A stretch of 57,148 nt of DNA from Candidatus Babeliales bacterium (GCA_020049835.1 JAGVLK010000009.1:1-57148); one strand, 5' to 3'; positions 18,498 through 28,704 are shown, counted from the first letter of the stretch. Translations and numbers: made by a program. Notes: generated by a model not told the origin, from the sequence alone.

Positions 18498-19255
18498 ACG
18501 CTATCAGTTAGCCGCTTTAATTTCGCTTGTGCTTCTTGCATTTGCGTATCTTCCGGTTCATGTTCCAGATAACAATCAAGCCAGAACATTGCGTCTTCTT
18601 GTGCTGCAAATAATTCTTCTGGTGAACTGCGGCCACAAAGTCGAGCCAACGTGAACCATTCAGAACGTTTATAATAATTTTTTGCTAATGCTTTCAAGTT
18701 TTTGATTGTATCGCCATCGGCGGTTTTCTGCATGCAATGCAGGGTATAGTTTAATTGTAATGCAAGGCGATCATGCTTTCCTGGATCTATTACAACAGTT
18801 CTTCCATCCGGATAATGGTTAAAAGCTCTTAAATGAATTTTTGAGTTAAAAGGGGTAATTTTCTTTGCAAATTCCTGTAGACAACCTTTTGAAAGGTTGC
18901 TCGCGGATCCATATAAATAGGTATGAGCATACAAGGTAAGTGCGTCAAAATATTTTAGGTGCGCCATTTTTCTACCATTTCGTTCCGTAGTTATGACTGT
19001 ACCAACAATAAAGCACCACGGTAATTCAGATTCGTGTGATTTATTACACAATTGTTCAAAGGTAACTGATGGTGTGTATGGTGCGCGCATATTTCTGTGA
19101 ATATAATACGCCGATTGTACTGGTCCAGTTTCTTCTTCACCAGCCTGATTAATATAGCTGCGATGAGTAAAATCCTGCGCGATGAGAGGCCATAGTGAGG
19201 CTGCATGTATGGGTAAAGCGCCTGATAAGATAATAAGTAGTAAAGTTCTCTGCAT
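18494..19255 (-). CDS. Secreted paralog B of a two-member family, unknown function
   Basis: 253 residues with a signal peptide (MQRTLLLIILSGALPIHA). It is homologous to the upstream gene 19266-20093: both share an LC/MC-x-K/R-x-H...PWCF-(I/V)-G motif, a KYFDA/CYFDA segment, and NxYPxG-x5-PG-x-x-D-x-L-x-LQL-x-YTL. The spacing to the paralog is 10 bases, so they form an operon by tandem duplication. No known family is recognised, and the paired conserved Cys, His and Trp residues are the obvious functional candidates. Confidence 0.7.
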   Translation of the reverse strand: MQRTLLLIILSGALPIHAASLWPLIAQDFTHRSYINQAGEEETGPVQSAYYIHRNMRAPYTPSVTFEQLCNKSHESELPWCFIVGTVITTERNGRKMAHLKYFDALTLYAHTYLYGSASNLSKGCLQEFAKKITPFNSKIHLRAFNHYPDGRTVVIDPGKHDRLALQLNYTLHCMQKTADGDTIKNLKALAKNYYKRSEWFTLARLCGRSSPEELFAAQEDAMFWLDCYLEHEPEDTQMQEAQAKLKRLTDSV

Positions 19256-19265
19256 AACATTCCTT

Positions 19266-20093
19266 TTAGTAATTTATTAATTGGAAAGCATCCATTAATA
19301 GTAAATGGTAATTTAAGTAACTATTCTGAGCATAACGATTATGCTGATATTTTTGAAGCCAGAATTGTGCTTCCTTTTTAGCTTTTTCAAGTTCTCGTTG
19401 CTCAGTCTCTTGTTGCTTAATCGATAAGATATTATTTTGGAGGTATTTTTGGGTTGAGTGTGCTCGTTGTATATAACGTACGCATTTGCTGAATACTAAA
19501 TGTCTAAAACCGGTTAGATCTATTGGTTTCTTGTTATCCAAAAGTTGTAGTGTATAATGTAATTGTAAACCAAGTTGATCCTCTTCGCCTGGATTTAGTC
19601 CGATGGTGAGACCATTAGGATAACGGTTGCATGCCATAAGGGTTACGTGCGTAGTTTCACTATGAGCTGCTTGATTTGCGATAAATTGTGACAATTGTCG
19701 TAAATAGGGCAGATTATCCTGTAGCAAACGGTTCTGTTGCATAAATCTATAAATAATAGCGGCATCAAAATAGCATGTTCGCGTAGTTACTATTTGATCT
19801 GATGTCGTAGTTTTAACTTTTCCAATAAGAAAACACCAGGGTACATTATGCTGATGCGCACGGTGGCACATTTGCCCAAGGGTGCTTGTGGGTTCAAATG
19901 GCACCGGTTGATGCTCGTGTAGATGATATACAGAATCCACGGTGGAAAACATCTCTACATCTTCTTCTTCGTCATAATAGTAACTTGGTCCGGAAAGTTG
20001 AATTCGGATAGGCCATGCATCTTCGCTTCCTGCCGCATGAATGTGAAGAGTGCTTGTAAATGCTAATAGTGTAATAATTACTTGATGTATCAT
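19266..20093 (-). CDS. Secreted paralog A of a two-member family, unknown function
   Basis: 275 residues with a signal peptide (MIHQVIITLLAFTSTLHIHA). An acidic stretch (YYYDEEEDVEMF) is followed by the motifs shared with 18494-19255: MCHRAHQHNVPWCFLIGKV, CYFDAAIIY, and NRYPNGLTIGLNPGEEDQLG. A charged C-terminal helix (KQQETEQRELEKAKKEAQFW) is unique to this copy. Divergence between the copies is large, so the duplication is old or fast-evolving. Function unknown. Confidence 0.7.
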   Translation of the reverse strand: MIHQVIITLLAFTSTLHIHAAGSEDAWPIRIQLSGPSYYYDEEEDVEMFSTVDSVYHLHEHQPVPFEPTSTLGQMCHRAHQHNVPWCFLIGKVKTTTSDQIVTTRTCYFDAAIIYRFMQQNRLLQDNLPYLRQLSQFIANQAAHSETTHVTLMACNRYPNGLTIGLNPGEEDQLGLQLHYTLQLLDNKKPIDLTGFRHLVFSKCVRYIQRAHSTQKYLQNNILSIKQQETEQRELEKAKKEAQFWLQKYQHNRYAQNSYLNYHLLLMDAFQLINY

Positions 20094-20242
20094 GTGAGAA
20101 ACTCCTGTTGGTAGATATGGACGGTAAATTTAATAGATCATTTGTACCACAGTTATGAAATGAACGCAAATTTATGCTTACCCTCTAGGCAAACGCTTAA
20201 ATTTACGGCATTCTTACTAACAAATTAGTTCACCTTTTATAC

Positions 20243-20764
20243 ATGGATTGTTATATGCAAACATATACTGACGAATCATTAATGGAACATCATCAAGAAG
20301 TTATTGACCAGATTGATGATCTTTTTGTACGCCTTATTGAAGAAGAAGATGAAAGCAATGGGCTTAAAATATGTTACGTTATCGGTGAAATTCTTGATAG
20401 AAACTACACTGAAGATGAGTTGCCACATGGTATTGCTTATATAGTTAACTATTTTAAAGAGAGTATAGAAGGGCTGGATGATTTAACCTCTGCTGACTTT
20501 GAGCAGATGGTGCAGATGTATCGTGCTGAACAAGGGGTAAATAAGATCACTTCACTCATGACAACTGAAGAGGACGAAGAAGAGGAAGATGATGAATCAG
20601 CTTCTTTACAGGAGTTACTTGATGGCATAGAAGGTGCTGACGCTGAAGAAGCGGTAGAGCTTGCAAAATCGGTTGCCTATTCATTGGCACACAATGAACA
20701 TGAGGCTCAAGAGCTATTGGATCAGATTCAAGCAAGTCTTGATGAGCGCGCAAAAAAGAAATAA
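20243..20764 (+). CDS. Acidic cytoplasmic protein of unknown function
   Basis: 173 residues, no signal peptide, strongly acidic (runs such as TTEEDEEEEDDE). It is predicted to be helical with a conserved-looking N-terminal part (LKICYVIGEILDRNYTEDEL). Start choice is uncertain: the ATG at 20243 has no Shine-Dalgarno site, while the ATG at 20255 has GGA nearby. It is followed after 29 bases by a secreted Ser-rich protein. It is the only non-exported unknown in this part of the window. Confidence 0.62.
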   Translation: MDCYMQTYTDESLMEHHQEVIDQIDDLFVRLIEEEDESNGLKICYVIGEILDRNYTEDELPHGIAYIVNYFKESIEGLDDLTSADFEQMVQMYRAEQGVNKITSLMTTEEDEEEEDDESASLQELLDGIEGADAEEAVELAKSVAYSLAHNEHEAQELLDQIQASLDERAKKK

Positions 20765-20793
20765 CTAACCACCACATTATCGGAGAGCTTTTT

Positions 20794-21552
20794 ATGGTGA
20801 TAGTATATCGGTTAATACTATGTTTTTTCATTGTAGGTAAATCACTATTGGCTGGAGACTCTCCTCATAGCATATGCTCCTCAAGTTCAGATATGTCAAT
20901 ATCGTCACTTAATGGTTCTCCGATTTCATCACCGTCATCATCCTATTCTTCATTGCCAAGTTCACCCATGCCGGTACGAGCTGTGGTTGCATCCCCTGCC
21001 AGATCGCGAAGGATTGAATGTTGTCTGGGCATACCTTTGTTACGAAGCACGCGTAATATACAAAAAACGATTGCTCGTAAGTTGCAGCAAGATGCGAACT
21101 GTGGTTATACATTCAATAGAGCGCAGCTTAAACAGCTTAAAAAGGTACGCTTTGCCTGGCTTGGTTCAATGTCAGCATCTCAAGAATCGGAGTTGCGTTC
21201 ATTATTTAATGAAATGCAGCAAGAACATGCTCAACAGTTATGTGGTAGCATTATAGGTAGTTTGTCATTTGATCACGTTGAGTGCATGCAACTGTTTGCA
21301 CACACTATAAAATTTATGCAATTTGTTTCGGCATTTACAGCAGCTGCGGATAAAAAAGGTATTTCGCATTTAAAATTGCCTCGCGATACTGCTTTATCGA
21401 TTTATCTGGGTTCTTTGAGGCGTTCGCCTGGGGCTATGAGATTAGCCGATGTGCAAGATAAGCTCAAGGGCTTATCTTTACAAGAATCGCAACTTACCAT
21501 AGGTGATTTGTGCCTCTATTTTGAGCAGGATTTTGAAGCATCTGATCGTTGA
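20794..21552 (+). CDS. Secreted Ser-rich protein, unknown function
   Basis: 252 residues: a signal peptide (MVIVYRLILCFFIVGKSLLA), then about 45 residues of Ser/Pro low complexity (SSPSSSYSSLPSSPMP), then a helical globular part from about residue 70. The Ser/Pro linker recalls mucin-like or O-glycosylated surface linkers, but there is no direct evidence for that. Probably co-transcribed with 20243-20764. The palindromic terminator at 21616-21643 follows. Confidence 0.66.
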   Translation: MVIVYRLILCFFIVGKSLLAGDSPHSICSSSSDMSISSLNGSPISSPSSSYSSLPSSPMPVRAVVASPARSRRIECCLGIPLLRSTRNIQKTIARKLQQDANCGYTFNRAQLKQLKKVRFAWLGSMSASQESELRSLFNEMQQEHAQQLCGSIIGSLSFDHVECMQLFAHTIKFMQFVSAFTAAADKKGISHLKLPRDTALSIYLGSLRRSPGAMRLADVQDKLKGLSLQESQLTIGDLCLYFEQDFEASDR

Positions 21553-21615
21553 TAGACAAAAAAACTCGTCCTGATTTATTTAGCCCATTAGCAAGTGATG
21601 ATCAAGTAATTGTGT

Positions 21616-21643
21616 AAAATCGGGGAGTCGACTCCCCGATTTT
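21616..21643. terminator. Bidirectional intrinsic terminator (perfect 28-bp palindrome)
   Basis: A perfect palindrome with AAAATCGGGGAG and CTCCCCGATTTT arms sits between the convergent 252-residue secreted gene and lepA. A run of A on one side and of T on the other lets it end transcription in both directions. Confidence 0.85.
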
Positions 21644-21654
21644 AATAAAACCTG

Positions 21655-23472
21655 CTACTTTTTCAAAATAGTAAAGAACGCTTCTTGTGGCACTTCAACG
21701 TTACCAACTTGCTTCATGCGCTTTTTACCCTCTTTTTGTTTTTCAAGAAGTTTGCGTTTACGTGAAATATCACCACCATAACATTTTGCAGTTACGTCCT
21801 TGCGGAGTGCGGCCACTGATTCACGTGCAATAACTTTAGCGCCGATTGCCGCTTGAATAGCAACTTCAAAAAGTTGACGCGGAATAACCTTACGCAATTT
21901 TTCAGCTAGATCACGACCAAGATAATATGATTTATCTTTGTGCACAATCACCGAAAGTGCATCGACCGCTTTTTTATTGAGCAAAATATCCATTTTAACG
22001 AGCTCAGATGGCTCATAACCCGCTTCTTCATAATCAAAGCTTGCATAGCCGGAGCTGAGTGATTTCAGTTGATCGTAAAAGTCGGTTGCAACTTCATTAA
22101 GGGGCAACCGGTATTTTAAAATAACACGCTCTTCATCCAAAAAGCTCATATCTGTTTGGATGCCACGTTTTTCTTCACACAGCTTAATCATATTGCCCAG
22201 ATATTCTTTGGGAACAATAATGGTGGCCAATATGATCGGTTCATAAATGGTATCAATGCTGCTTGGATCAGGAAAGTCTGAAGGGATTTCTATAGTGATT
22301 TCATTACCATTTTTTAACAATATTTTATACAGCACACTGGGTGCTGTTGCAATTACCACCAAATTATATTCTTGTTCAAGACGTTGCTTGAATACATCCA
22401 TATGTAATAGGCCAAGAAAGCCACAGACAAAACCAAGGCCAAGTGCAGGTGAACTTGTTTTTTGTATGGTGACGCTGGCATCATTAAGGGTTAATTTTTC
22501 AATGGCGTCGGCAAGTTCGGTAAATTCATCGGTATCAATGGGATATATACCGGCAAACACCATCGGCTTGGCTGGCCGAAAGCCGGGAAAGGGTTCCACA
22601 TTCTTTTTGTGTGCATAAATAGTATCACCAACTTGCGCCTCTTTTACGCTCTTCATACCGGCGATAAGATATCCTACTTGTCCCGCGTATAAACCGGGCA
22701 TCTGTTGTTGGTCAGGATACATAAGGCCGACTTCCAGCACTTCGTATGAATTACCGGTTTGTGCAAGGCTGATCATATCACCTTTTTTAATTTCACCATC
22801 TTTGAGCGCAATAAGACAGATAACACCGCGATATTCATCGTACCATGAGTCGAACAGCAACGCTTTAAGCGGGCTGTCAACCGAGCCTTTTGGTGCAGGA
22901 ATTTTGGTTACAATAGCATTAAGAATGTCATTAATACCGATGCCAGCTTTTGCGGAAGCAAGTATGCATTCGGCGGGGGCAAAATCGAACAGTTTGCCCA
23001 GTTGTGCAATAATCTTTTCCGGCTGAGCATTTGCCATATCTATTTTATTGATTACCGGTACCATAGTCAGATCTTGATCAAATGCTAAAAAGAAGTTTGC
23101 CATGGTTTGTGCTTCAACGCCTTGTGCGGCGTCTACTACCAGCAGTGCACCTTGGCAGGCATATAGGGAACGAGAAACTTCATAGCTAAAATCAACGTGT
23201 CCCGGGGTATCAATAAGGTTAAGTAAATAAGTTACCCCATTGTGGGTATAAAACATAGATGCCGTTTGTGCTTTAACCGTGATGCCGCGCTCCTTTTCAA
23301 CCTGCAGTTTATCTAAAAACTGTTCGTTTTTATCTCGATCTGATAGGGTGCCGGTAACTTCAAGCAGGCGATCAGAGAGCGTTGATTTGCCATGATCAAT
23401 ATGTGCAATGATAGAAAAATTACGCACCTGTTCGGGTGCAATCGATTTTAAGTCTATTTTTTTCAGATCCAT
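21655..23472 (-). CDS. lepA: Elongation factor 4 (LepA), translational GTPase
   Basis: 605 residues from the ATG at 23472; an in-frame TTG at 23493 would add 7 residues and neither start has an ideal ribosome site. GTPase motifs are intact: AHIDHGKST (G1), DTPGHVD (G3) and NKID (G4). Domains follow the EF4 order, with the EF-G-like domains and the characteristic C-terminal part ([20 protein letters not shown]) that enters the peptidyl-transferase centre. LepA acts on ribosomes during initiation, assembly or stalled elongation. The length is normal. No lepB neighbour is present. Confidence 0.96.
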   Translation of the reverse strand: MDLKKIDLKSIAPEQVRNFSIIAHIDHGKSTLSDRLLEVTGTLSDRDKNEQFLDKLQVEKERGITVKAQTASMFYTHNGVTYLLNLIDTPGHVDFSYEVSRSLYACQGALLVVDAAQGVEAQTMANFFLAFDQDLTMVPVINKIDMANAQPEKIIAQLGKLFDFAPAECILASAKAGIGINDILNAIVTKIPAPKGSVDSPLKALLFDSWYDEYRGVICLIALKDGEIKKGDMISLAQTGNSYEVLEVGLMYPDQQQMPGLYAGQVGYLIAGMKSVKEAQVGDTIYAHKKNVEPFPGFRPAKPMVFAGIYPIDTDEFTELADAIEKLTLNDASVTIQKTSSPALGLGFVCGFLGLLHMDVFKQRLEQEYNLVVIATAPSVLYKILLKNGNEITIEIPSDFPDPSSIDTIYEPIILATIIVPKEYLGNMIKLCEEKRGIQTDMSFLDEERVILKYRLPLNEVATDFYDQLKSLSSGYASFDYEEAGYEPSELVKMDILLNKKAVDALSVIVHKDKSYYLGRDLAEKLRKVIPRQLFEVAIQAAIGAKVIARESVAALRKDVTAKCYGGDISRKRKLLEKQKEGKKRMKQVGNVEVPQEAFFTILKK

Positions 23473-23580
23473 GAGGTGTCTATATGCCTTCAAAATTGTT
23501 TACAAACTGTACATGACCAGTATACGCTAAAACCACAAAATTGTATATTACATTCACCATTCACATAAGGGAGTCATGGC

Positions 23581-24162
23581 ATGAAGCGTATAGTATATCT
23601 AGCACTGTTGGCTGGGATCTTGCATCTACAAGCGGCGCAAAGAATAAATAACCATGCCCAACGGCAAAATGGTTCAGCTGACGTTGTGGATAAGCTGTTT
23701 TTTACCGGGTTACTGCCTGAAACGGCACAAGAAGTAGCCCAAAAACTTAATGTTTTGCTGGCAAGTGAATATATGCTCTACACTAAAACACAGAAATTCC
23801 ATTGGAATGTAGTGGGACCATTCTTCGGGCAGCTGCACAAGCTGTTTAATGACCAATATGATGAACTTGCAGGATTTTTAGACATGGTTGCAGAGCGGGT
23901 GCGTGCATTAGGGCACCGTTCGTTCGGCACGTTGGCGGAGTTTATTAAATTTAGTCAAATAGCAGAAGAACCGGGCGTTAACCCAGATGCAACTGCGATG
24001 ATTAAAATTCTATTGCAAGATCATGAAATGATTATTAAATATATGCGCGATCTTACTGATCTGACCGCCAACTTGAATGATATGGCAACGAACAACTTTT
24101 TGTGCGGTCTGATGGAAAAACATGAAAAGATGGCGTGGATGTTGCGTGCGCATCTGCAATAA
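23581..24162 (+). CDS. dps: Dps-family ferritin with an N-terminal signal peptide
   Basis: 193 residues. The Dps core is unmistakable (KFHWNVVGPFFGQLHKLF, LDMVAERVRALG). Ferroxidase ligands matching E. coli His51, His63, Asp78 and Glu82 are His74, His86, Asp101 and Glu105. The position of Asp67 is Asn90, with Asp91 beside it. Dps proteins are normally cytoplasmic dodecamers that oxidise and store iron and bind DNA. This one begins with a convincing signal peptide (MKRIVYLALLAGILHLQA), which predicts periplasmic or secreted iron and peroxide handling. It has its own short upstream region divergent from lepA. Confidence 0.88.
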   Translation: MKRIVYLALLAGILHLQAAQRINNHAQRQNGSADVVDKLFFTGLLPETAQEVAQKLNVLLASEYMLYTKTQKFHWNVVGPFFGQLHKLFNDQYDELAGFLDMVAERVRALGHRSFGTLAEFIKFSQIAEEPGVNPDATAMIKILLQDHEMIIKYMRDLTDLTANLNDMATNNFLCGLMEKHEKMAWMLRAHLQ

Positions 24163-24177
24163 CAGTCAAGCTTGTGC

Positions 24178-24208
24178 TTGAGAAAACCTGGTTAGCCTAG
24201 AGTATAAT
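24178..24208 (+). promoter_or_regulatory. Possible distal promoter of gyrA
   Basis: TTGAGA (24178-24183), a 19-base spacer and a perfect TATAAT (24203-24208). The spacer is longer than ideal. Confidence 0.35.
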
Positions 24209-24262
24209 GAAACTATGACTTCCTGTGAGGTTATGCTATACTTTTGATAATGCAGTAATTAA

Positions 24263-24292
24263 TTGACAATTATTGCCCAAAATAAGTATTAA
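24263..24292 (+). promoter_or_regulatory. Promoter of gyrA
   Basis: A perfect TTGACA (24263-24268), an 18-base spacer and TATTAA (24287-24292), giving a leader of about 80 bases to the gyrA start. Confidence 0.6.
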
Positions 24293-24377
24293 TCTGAAGA
24301 ACAGGTAATATACAATCTACTATTTGATAAACGTATTGTGCAAAGCCTAGCAATCGAAAGTACTGTGGATCAAGCAT

Positions 24378-27044
24378 ATGGAAACGCTGAATAATAGTTT
24401 AAAAAGAAGAGATGTCATACCCGTATTAATTGAGGATGAGTTAAAAGATTCGTTTCTTGATTATGCAATGTCTGTTGTCGTTAGTCGCGCAATTCCTGAT
24501 ATCCGCGACGGTTTAAAACCGGTGCATAGGCGCGTACTCTATGCCATGCAACAGATGGGTTTACATTATAATAAACCATATAGAAAATCTGTCCGTGTGG
24601 TCGGTGACGTGCTCGGTAAGTACCATCCGCATGGTGACCAAGCGGTGTATAATACCATGGTTGGTATGGTGCAGGATTTTTCTAAACGCTATCCATTGCT
24701 CGATGGCCAAGGTAACTGGGGTTCTGTAGACGGTGATAACGCAGCAGCTATGCGTTATACAGAAATTCGCATGGCAAAAATTTCACAAGAAATTCTTGCC
24801 GATCTTGATAAAGAAACCGTGGCTATGGTGCCGAATTTTGATGAAAGCACCGTTGAGCCGGTATTGTTGCCAAGCCGTATTCCTAACTTGTTGGTAAATG
24901 GTACAACCGGTATTGCCGTTGGTATGGCTACTTCTATTCCGCCACACAACTTAACAGAAATTATTAATGCATGTCTTGCAATGCTTGCAAATCCAAATTT
25001 AACGTACGAAGAGCTGTTTGCATTAGTGCCTGCACCTGACTTTCCAACTGGTGGTATTATTTGTGGGCGTGCGGGTATTGTTAAAGCATATCGCACCGGA
25101 CGTGGTAACCTCACCTTGCGTGCAGTGGTCGAAACGGAAGAGAATAAAAAAGGCACTAGTCTTATTGTTAAAGAGCTTCCGTATATGGTTAACAAGGCGG
25201 AGCTTATTATAAAAATTGCCGATCTTGTACGCGATAAAATTGTAGAAGGCATTGCCAACATCCGTGATGAATCGGATAAAAAAGGTATGCGCTTAGTTAT
25301 TGAAATTAAGCGTGGCGAAAATGCAAGCGTTGTGCTTAATCAACTGTATAAGCATACGCAATTGCAAAATTCCGTTTCAATTTTAATGCTTGGTTTGCTT
25401 GATAACAAACCGATGGTATTCAGTTTGCGTCAACTGATTGAGCATTTCTTGTACCATCGCAAAGAGGTTGTTTATAAGCGTACGCTTTTTGATTTAAAGA
25501 AAGCGGAAGCGCGTGAACATATCCTTGCCGGATTTATTATCGCACTACAAAACATTGATGAAGTGGTTGCGATGATTAAGCAATCAGCATCGCCTGAAGA
25601 TGCAATCGTTGCACTCAACAAACGCTTCTTGCTTACCCCAGAACAATCAAAAGCGATTCTGGAAATGCGTTTGCAACGTTTAACCGGTTTAGAGCAAGAA
25701 AAAATACATGCAGAACAACGTGATCTAAAGGTATTGATTACCAAATTACGCCTTATTTTAGCTGATGAAGAAGTGCTCAAAAAAGAGGTTGTTGCAGAAC
25801 TTGAAGAGATTAAAGCAATCTATGGTGATACACGTAAAACACGTATTGAAGGCGCTCTTGATATACTAACAGAAGCGGATCTTATTCCTGAAGAGGAAGT
25901 GGTCGTAACCTTAACTATGAAGGGTTACATTAAACGTGTAACGCTTGATACTTATGGCGTGCAGCATCGTGGCGGCAAGGGTAAAATGGGTATGACCGCA
26001 CTTGATGAATTTGATGATGTTGTACAAGATATCTTTATTGCACGCACGCATGACGAGCTCCTGTTCTTTACCAATTTAGGCCGTATTTATAGTCTTTCAG
26101 TATTCCAAGTACCCGAAGGTTCTCGAACCTCTAAAGGGCGTGCGATTGTAAATCTCTTAACCTTACAAGAGGGTGAGCGCGTCGTTAAACTCGTCTGTAC
26201 TCCGGATCTTGAAGGCAAGCAGGCAGTTATGGTCACCAAGCATGGTACCATTAAACGTACCGATGCAATGGCGTTTGCAAAAATTCGTCAAACCGGTATT
26301 CGTGCAATTACCCTTAACGAGGGTGACGAACTTGCATTCTGTGCAATGAGTTCAGGTAACGATTCTATCGTATTGGCAACAGCACAAGGGCAAGGTATTC
26401 ACTTTGCAGAAACTGAAGTACGCTCTATGGGTCGTCAAGCTGCAGGTGTTATCGGTATTCGTTTGCGTAAAGATGACTTTGTGGTGGGTATGCAAGTAAT
26501 TTCAGACGGTTCTGATCTGTTATTTGCAACGGCATATGGTTATGGTAAACGCGTAGAAATTAAAGATTTCCGCGTTGCGCATCGTGGCGGGCTTGGTGTG
26601 CGCACCATTCCAACGCACGATCGCAATGGCCAAGTTATCGGGCTTGTACAAGTATCTGATCAATCAACGGTATTGCTTATCGATATGCTTGGCAAAATTA
26701 TTCGGCTGTCGCCAAAAGAGATTCGCACTATGGGACGTCAAGCAAAAGGCGTACGTCTCATTCGTCTTGAACCGGGCCAAAAGTTGGCAGCGGTTGTAGC
26801 GTTTGAAGAATCAGAATCCGGCGATAATGCCAACGGGTCTACCGGCGGCGAGCAGGGTTCAGAACATACGTCGAACGATGCATCAGAGCAACATGTATCT
26901 CAACAATCTGATATGATACTGCAACCGGCTATCGCAGTAGCGGTAGCAACGGTAGAAGAAGAGATTGAGCTGTTGCAAGATGCAGCAGATGAGCCTGAAG
27001 ATCTCATGGTTGAATTCGATGATGCCGTTGAATTTTCAGATTAA
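24378..27044 (+). CDS. gyrA: DNA gyrase subunit A
   Basis: 888 residues: winged-helix/tower breakage-reunion domain with catalytic Tyr127 in [10 protein letters not shown], then the C-terminal beta-pinwheel and a long acidic tail. The GyrA box QRRGGKG, needed for DNA wrapping, reads QHRGGKG (about residue 529), which supports GyrA rather than ParC. In the quinolone-determining region the E. coli KYHPHGDSAVYD is [12 protein letters not shown] here: Ser83 is Gln88 and Asp87 is Asn92. Both are contact positions for fluoroquinolone binding. It works with GyrB, which is not in this window. GGATC precedes the ATG. A strong terminator follows after 19 bases. Confidence 0.96.
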   Translation: METLNNSLKRRDVIPVLIEDELKDSFLDYAMSVVVSRAIPDIRDGLKPVHRRVLYAMQQMGLHYNKPYRKSVRVVGDVLGKYHPHGDQAVYNTMVGMVQDFSKRYPLLDGQGNWGSVDGDNAAAMRYTEIRMAKISQEILADLDKETVAMVPNFDESTVEPVLLPSRIPNLLVNGTTGIAVGMATSIPPHNLTEIINACLAMLANPNLTYEELFALVPAPDFPTGGIICGRAGIVKAYRTGRGNLTLRAVVETEENKKGTSLIVKELPYMVNKAELIIKIADLVRDKIVEGIANIRDESDKKGMRLVIEIKRGENASVVLNQLYKHTQLQNSVSILMLGLLDNKPMVFSLRQLIEHFLYHRKEVVYKRTLFDLKKAEAREHILAGFIIALQNIDEVVAMIKQSASPEDAIVALNKRFLLTPEQSKAILEMRLQRLTGLEQEKIHAEQRDLKVLITKLRLILADEEVLKKEVVAELEEIKAIYGDTRKTRIEGALDILTEADLIPEEEVVVTLTMKGYIKRVTLDTYGVQHRGGKGKMGMTALDEFDDVVQDIFIARTHDELLFFTNLGRIYSLSVFQVPEGSRTSKGRAIVNLLTLQEGERVVKLVCTPDLEGKQAVMVTKHGTIKRTDAMAFAKIRQTGIRAITLNEGDELAFCAMSSGNDSIVLATAQGQGIHFAETEVRSMGRQAAGVIGIRLRKDDFVVGMQVISDGSDLLFATAYGYGKRVEIKDFRVAHRGGLGVRTIPTHDRNGQVIGLVQVSDQSTVLLIDMLGKIIRLSPKEIRTMGRQAKGVRLIRLEPGQKLAAVVAFEESESGDNANGSTGGEQGSEHTSNDASEQHVSQQSDMILQPAIAVAVATVEEEIELLQDAADEPEDLMVEFDDAVEFSD

Positions 27045-27063
27045 TTCGTAATCATTTATAAAC

Positions 27064-27097
27064 AAAAAAGGAGTGCAGCCAACTGCACTCCTTTTTT
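27064..27097 (+). terminator. Intrinsic terminator of gyrA
   Basis: A 15-bp perfect stem (AAAAAAGGAGTGCAG paired with its complement, 27064-27078 and 27083-27097), loop CCAA, with a T-run inside the 3' arm. It is A/T-flanked on both sides but there is no convergent gene here. Confidence 0.9.
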
Positions 27098-27103
27098 GTT
27101 TAC

Positions 27104-27131
27104 TTGACGTAATCATGCGCTCCGCTAAACT
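27104..27131 (+). promoter_or_regulatory. Possible promoter of dprA, leaderless
   Basis: TTGACG (27104-27109), a 16-base spacer and TAAACT (27126-27131). The predicted start of transcription falls at about the ATG at 27139, which has no Shine-Dalgarno site, so the mRNA may be leaderless. Confidence 0.4.
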
Positions 27132-27138
27132 TATTATT

Positions 27139-28293
27139 ATGCATAAAAAAACTACACTCCTCCATTTATCTCTTATTGAAGGTCTTGGCGACGCTACGAT
27201 ACACACCATCCTTGAGCGTGTACCGGATATCACATCTTTGTATACGATGCCAGAGCATGTTATACAGAGTTTTGGCATTAAGCAAAAAAAAGCAGAACTC
27301 ATAGTCGCTGGACTTGCTGATGCTGCATTACTTACGCACGAGCTGGAACTTATAGACAAGCACAATATTAGCTTGCTCACTATTGTAGACCAAGGGTATC
27401 CGGAACTGCTGCGCAACATACATTGTCCGCCGGCAGTGCTGTATACCATTGGTGCGCCACTTGCATATAAAGAAAAAGGGGTAGCCATGGTGGGATCGCG
27501 CCAAGCGGGCAACTACGCGCAGCAGGTGATTGAAACGCTTGTGCCGCCGTTGGTGGAGCGCAACTGGACAATTGTAAGTGGTGGCGCATTAGGTGCCGAT
27601 ACCATGGCGCATCACGCAGCGTTGGCAGCTGGGGGTAAAACGGTAGCGGTGATTGGTTCAGGCCTATTAAAACCTTATCCGAGTTCAAATAATGCAATGT
27701 TTAAAGCCATTGTGGCACAGGGTGGTACCATAGTAAGCCCCTTTCCTTTAACAAGCATTGCATATCCGCAGAACTTTCCAGCACGTAACCGTATTATTGC
27801 AGGGCTCAGCCAAGCAACGGTAGTTATACAGGCTGCTGCCAAAAGTGGCGCACGCATTACTGCGCTTTTTGCACTGGATCAAGGACGGCTGGTATGTGCT
27901 GTGCCGGGTTCGATTTTTGACCCGTTGAGCCTTGGGTGCCACAAACTCATTAAAGAGGGTGCAACAACGGTGGCCTCCGTGGATGATCTCCTCATTGAAC
28001 TGGGTGAGCAACCAAGTGCCGAACCGGAACAAGAGGGTAAGCAGCAGGAACTTTTTGTGCAACCGGCAACTCGCATACAACCTAAAGCGGTAGCAAGTAA
28101 ACCGGCAACATTGTCTGAACATGCATCAACTCCAGAAAAGATACTCTATTATTGTCGCCAACAGCCAATGGCTCCTGATGAACTTATGCCTATAGTTGGC
28201 CTTAGCCTGCATGCACTGCAAGAAGAGCTGTTTGCGCTGCAGCTGGCAGGTAAACTTGAGCAGAACCTCACCGGCATGTACGAGGCGATCTAA
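27139..28293 (+). CDS. dprA: DNA-processing protein DprA/Smf
   Basis: 384 residues from the ATG at 27139. Upstream in-frame starts (27073, 27115) fall in the gyrA terminator or promoter and are rejected. A helical N-terminal domain (LLHLSLIEGLGDATIHTIL) is followed by the Rossmann fold with VGSRQAGNYAQQ, SGGALGADTMAHHAAL, PARNRIIAGLS and the AVPGSIFDP segment. A C-terminal winged helix closes the protein. DprA loads RecA onto incoming single strands during natural transformation; in many non-competent bacteria it is kept for unclear reasons. No com genes are in the window. Confidence 0.93.
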   Translation: MHKKTTLLHLSLIEGLGDATIHTILERVPDITSLYTMPEHVIQSFGIKQKKAELIVAGLADAALLTHELELIDKHNISLLTIVDQGYPELLRNIHCPPAVLYTIGAPLAYKEKGVAMVGSRQAGNYAQQVIETLVPPLVERNWTIVSGGALGADTMAHHAALAAGGKTVAVIGSGLLKPYPSSNNAMFKAIVAQGGTIVSPFPLTSIAYPQNFPARNRIIAGLSQATVVIQAAAKSGARITALFALDQGRLVCAVPGSIFDPLSLGCHKLIKEGATTVASVDDLLIELGEQPSAEPEQEGKQQELFVQPATRIQPKAVASKPATLSEHASTPEKILYYCRQQPMAPDELMPIVGLSLHALQEELFALQLAGKLEQNLTGMYEAI

Positions 28294-28415
28294 TTTGATT
28301 TTTTTTACGAATACTGTATCCTTAAAAACGGATAAATAAGCTTGTAAAAAGCATATTATACCTATAGGTAGTACAGTAAAATTTCAAACTGAAACAGTCT
28401 TTGGAGACTTTTGTC

Positions 28416-28688
28416 ATGCCAGTTCCTAAACGTAAGCGTAGTAGACGCCGCAGAGATTCCCGTTTTGCAAATAAAGGGATACAAGTAAAAGCCATTACCG
28501 GTTGTGCAAATTGCAGCCTTCCTTTAGCCCCGCATCAAGCGTGCAGCGGATGTGGACATTATAAAGGTGCTAAAGTGTTGGTAACTAAAGAAGAACGTTC
28601 AGCAAAACGTGCAGGTACACGTAAAGTACGCGACGAGCGTAAAGCAGCGCGTCAAGCTACCGCTGAACCAACGTCTGAACAACAATAA
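28416..28688 (+). CDS. rpmF: Ribosomal protein bL32
   Basis: 90 residues starting MPVPKRKRSRRRRDSRFAN at the ATG 28416, preceded by a GGAG site; the in-frame start at 28401 overlaps that site. The four-Cys zinc ribbon is present (CANC...CSGC). bL32 is usually about 56-60 residues. Here a basic C-terminal tail of about 30 residues (KEERSAKRAGTRKVRDERKA) extends it. It is a component of the 50S subunit near the peptidyl-transferase region. Confidence 0.93.
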   Translation: MPVPKRKRSRRRRDSRFANKGIQVKAITGCANCSLPLAPHQACSGCGHYKGAKVLVTKEERSAKRAGTRKVRDERKAARQATAEPTSEQQ

Positions 28689-28704
28689 TTCCTTACGATA
28701 ATAA

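Noticed and set aside
18494-20093. The Cys/His-containing motif in the secreted pair as a zinc finger or U-box
   Set aside because: The spacing does not match those folds, and both proteins have signal peptides, which argues against a cytoplasmic ubiquitin-ligase-type domain.
27073-27138. Upstream in-frame starts for dprA
   Set aside because: They fall in the gyrA terminator or the putative dprA promoter and add non-homologous residues.
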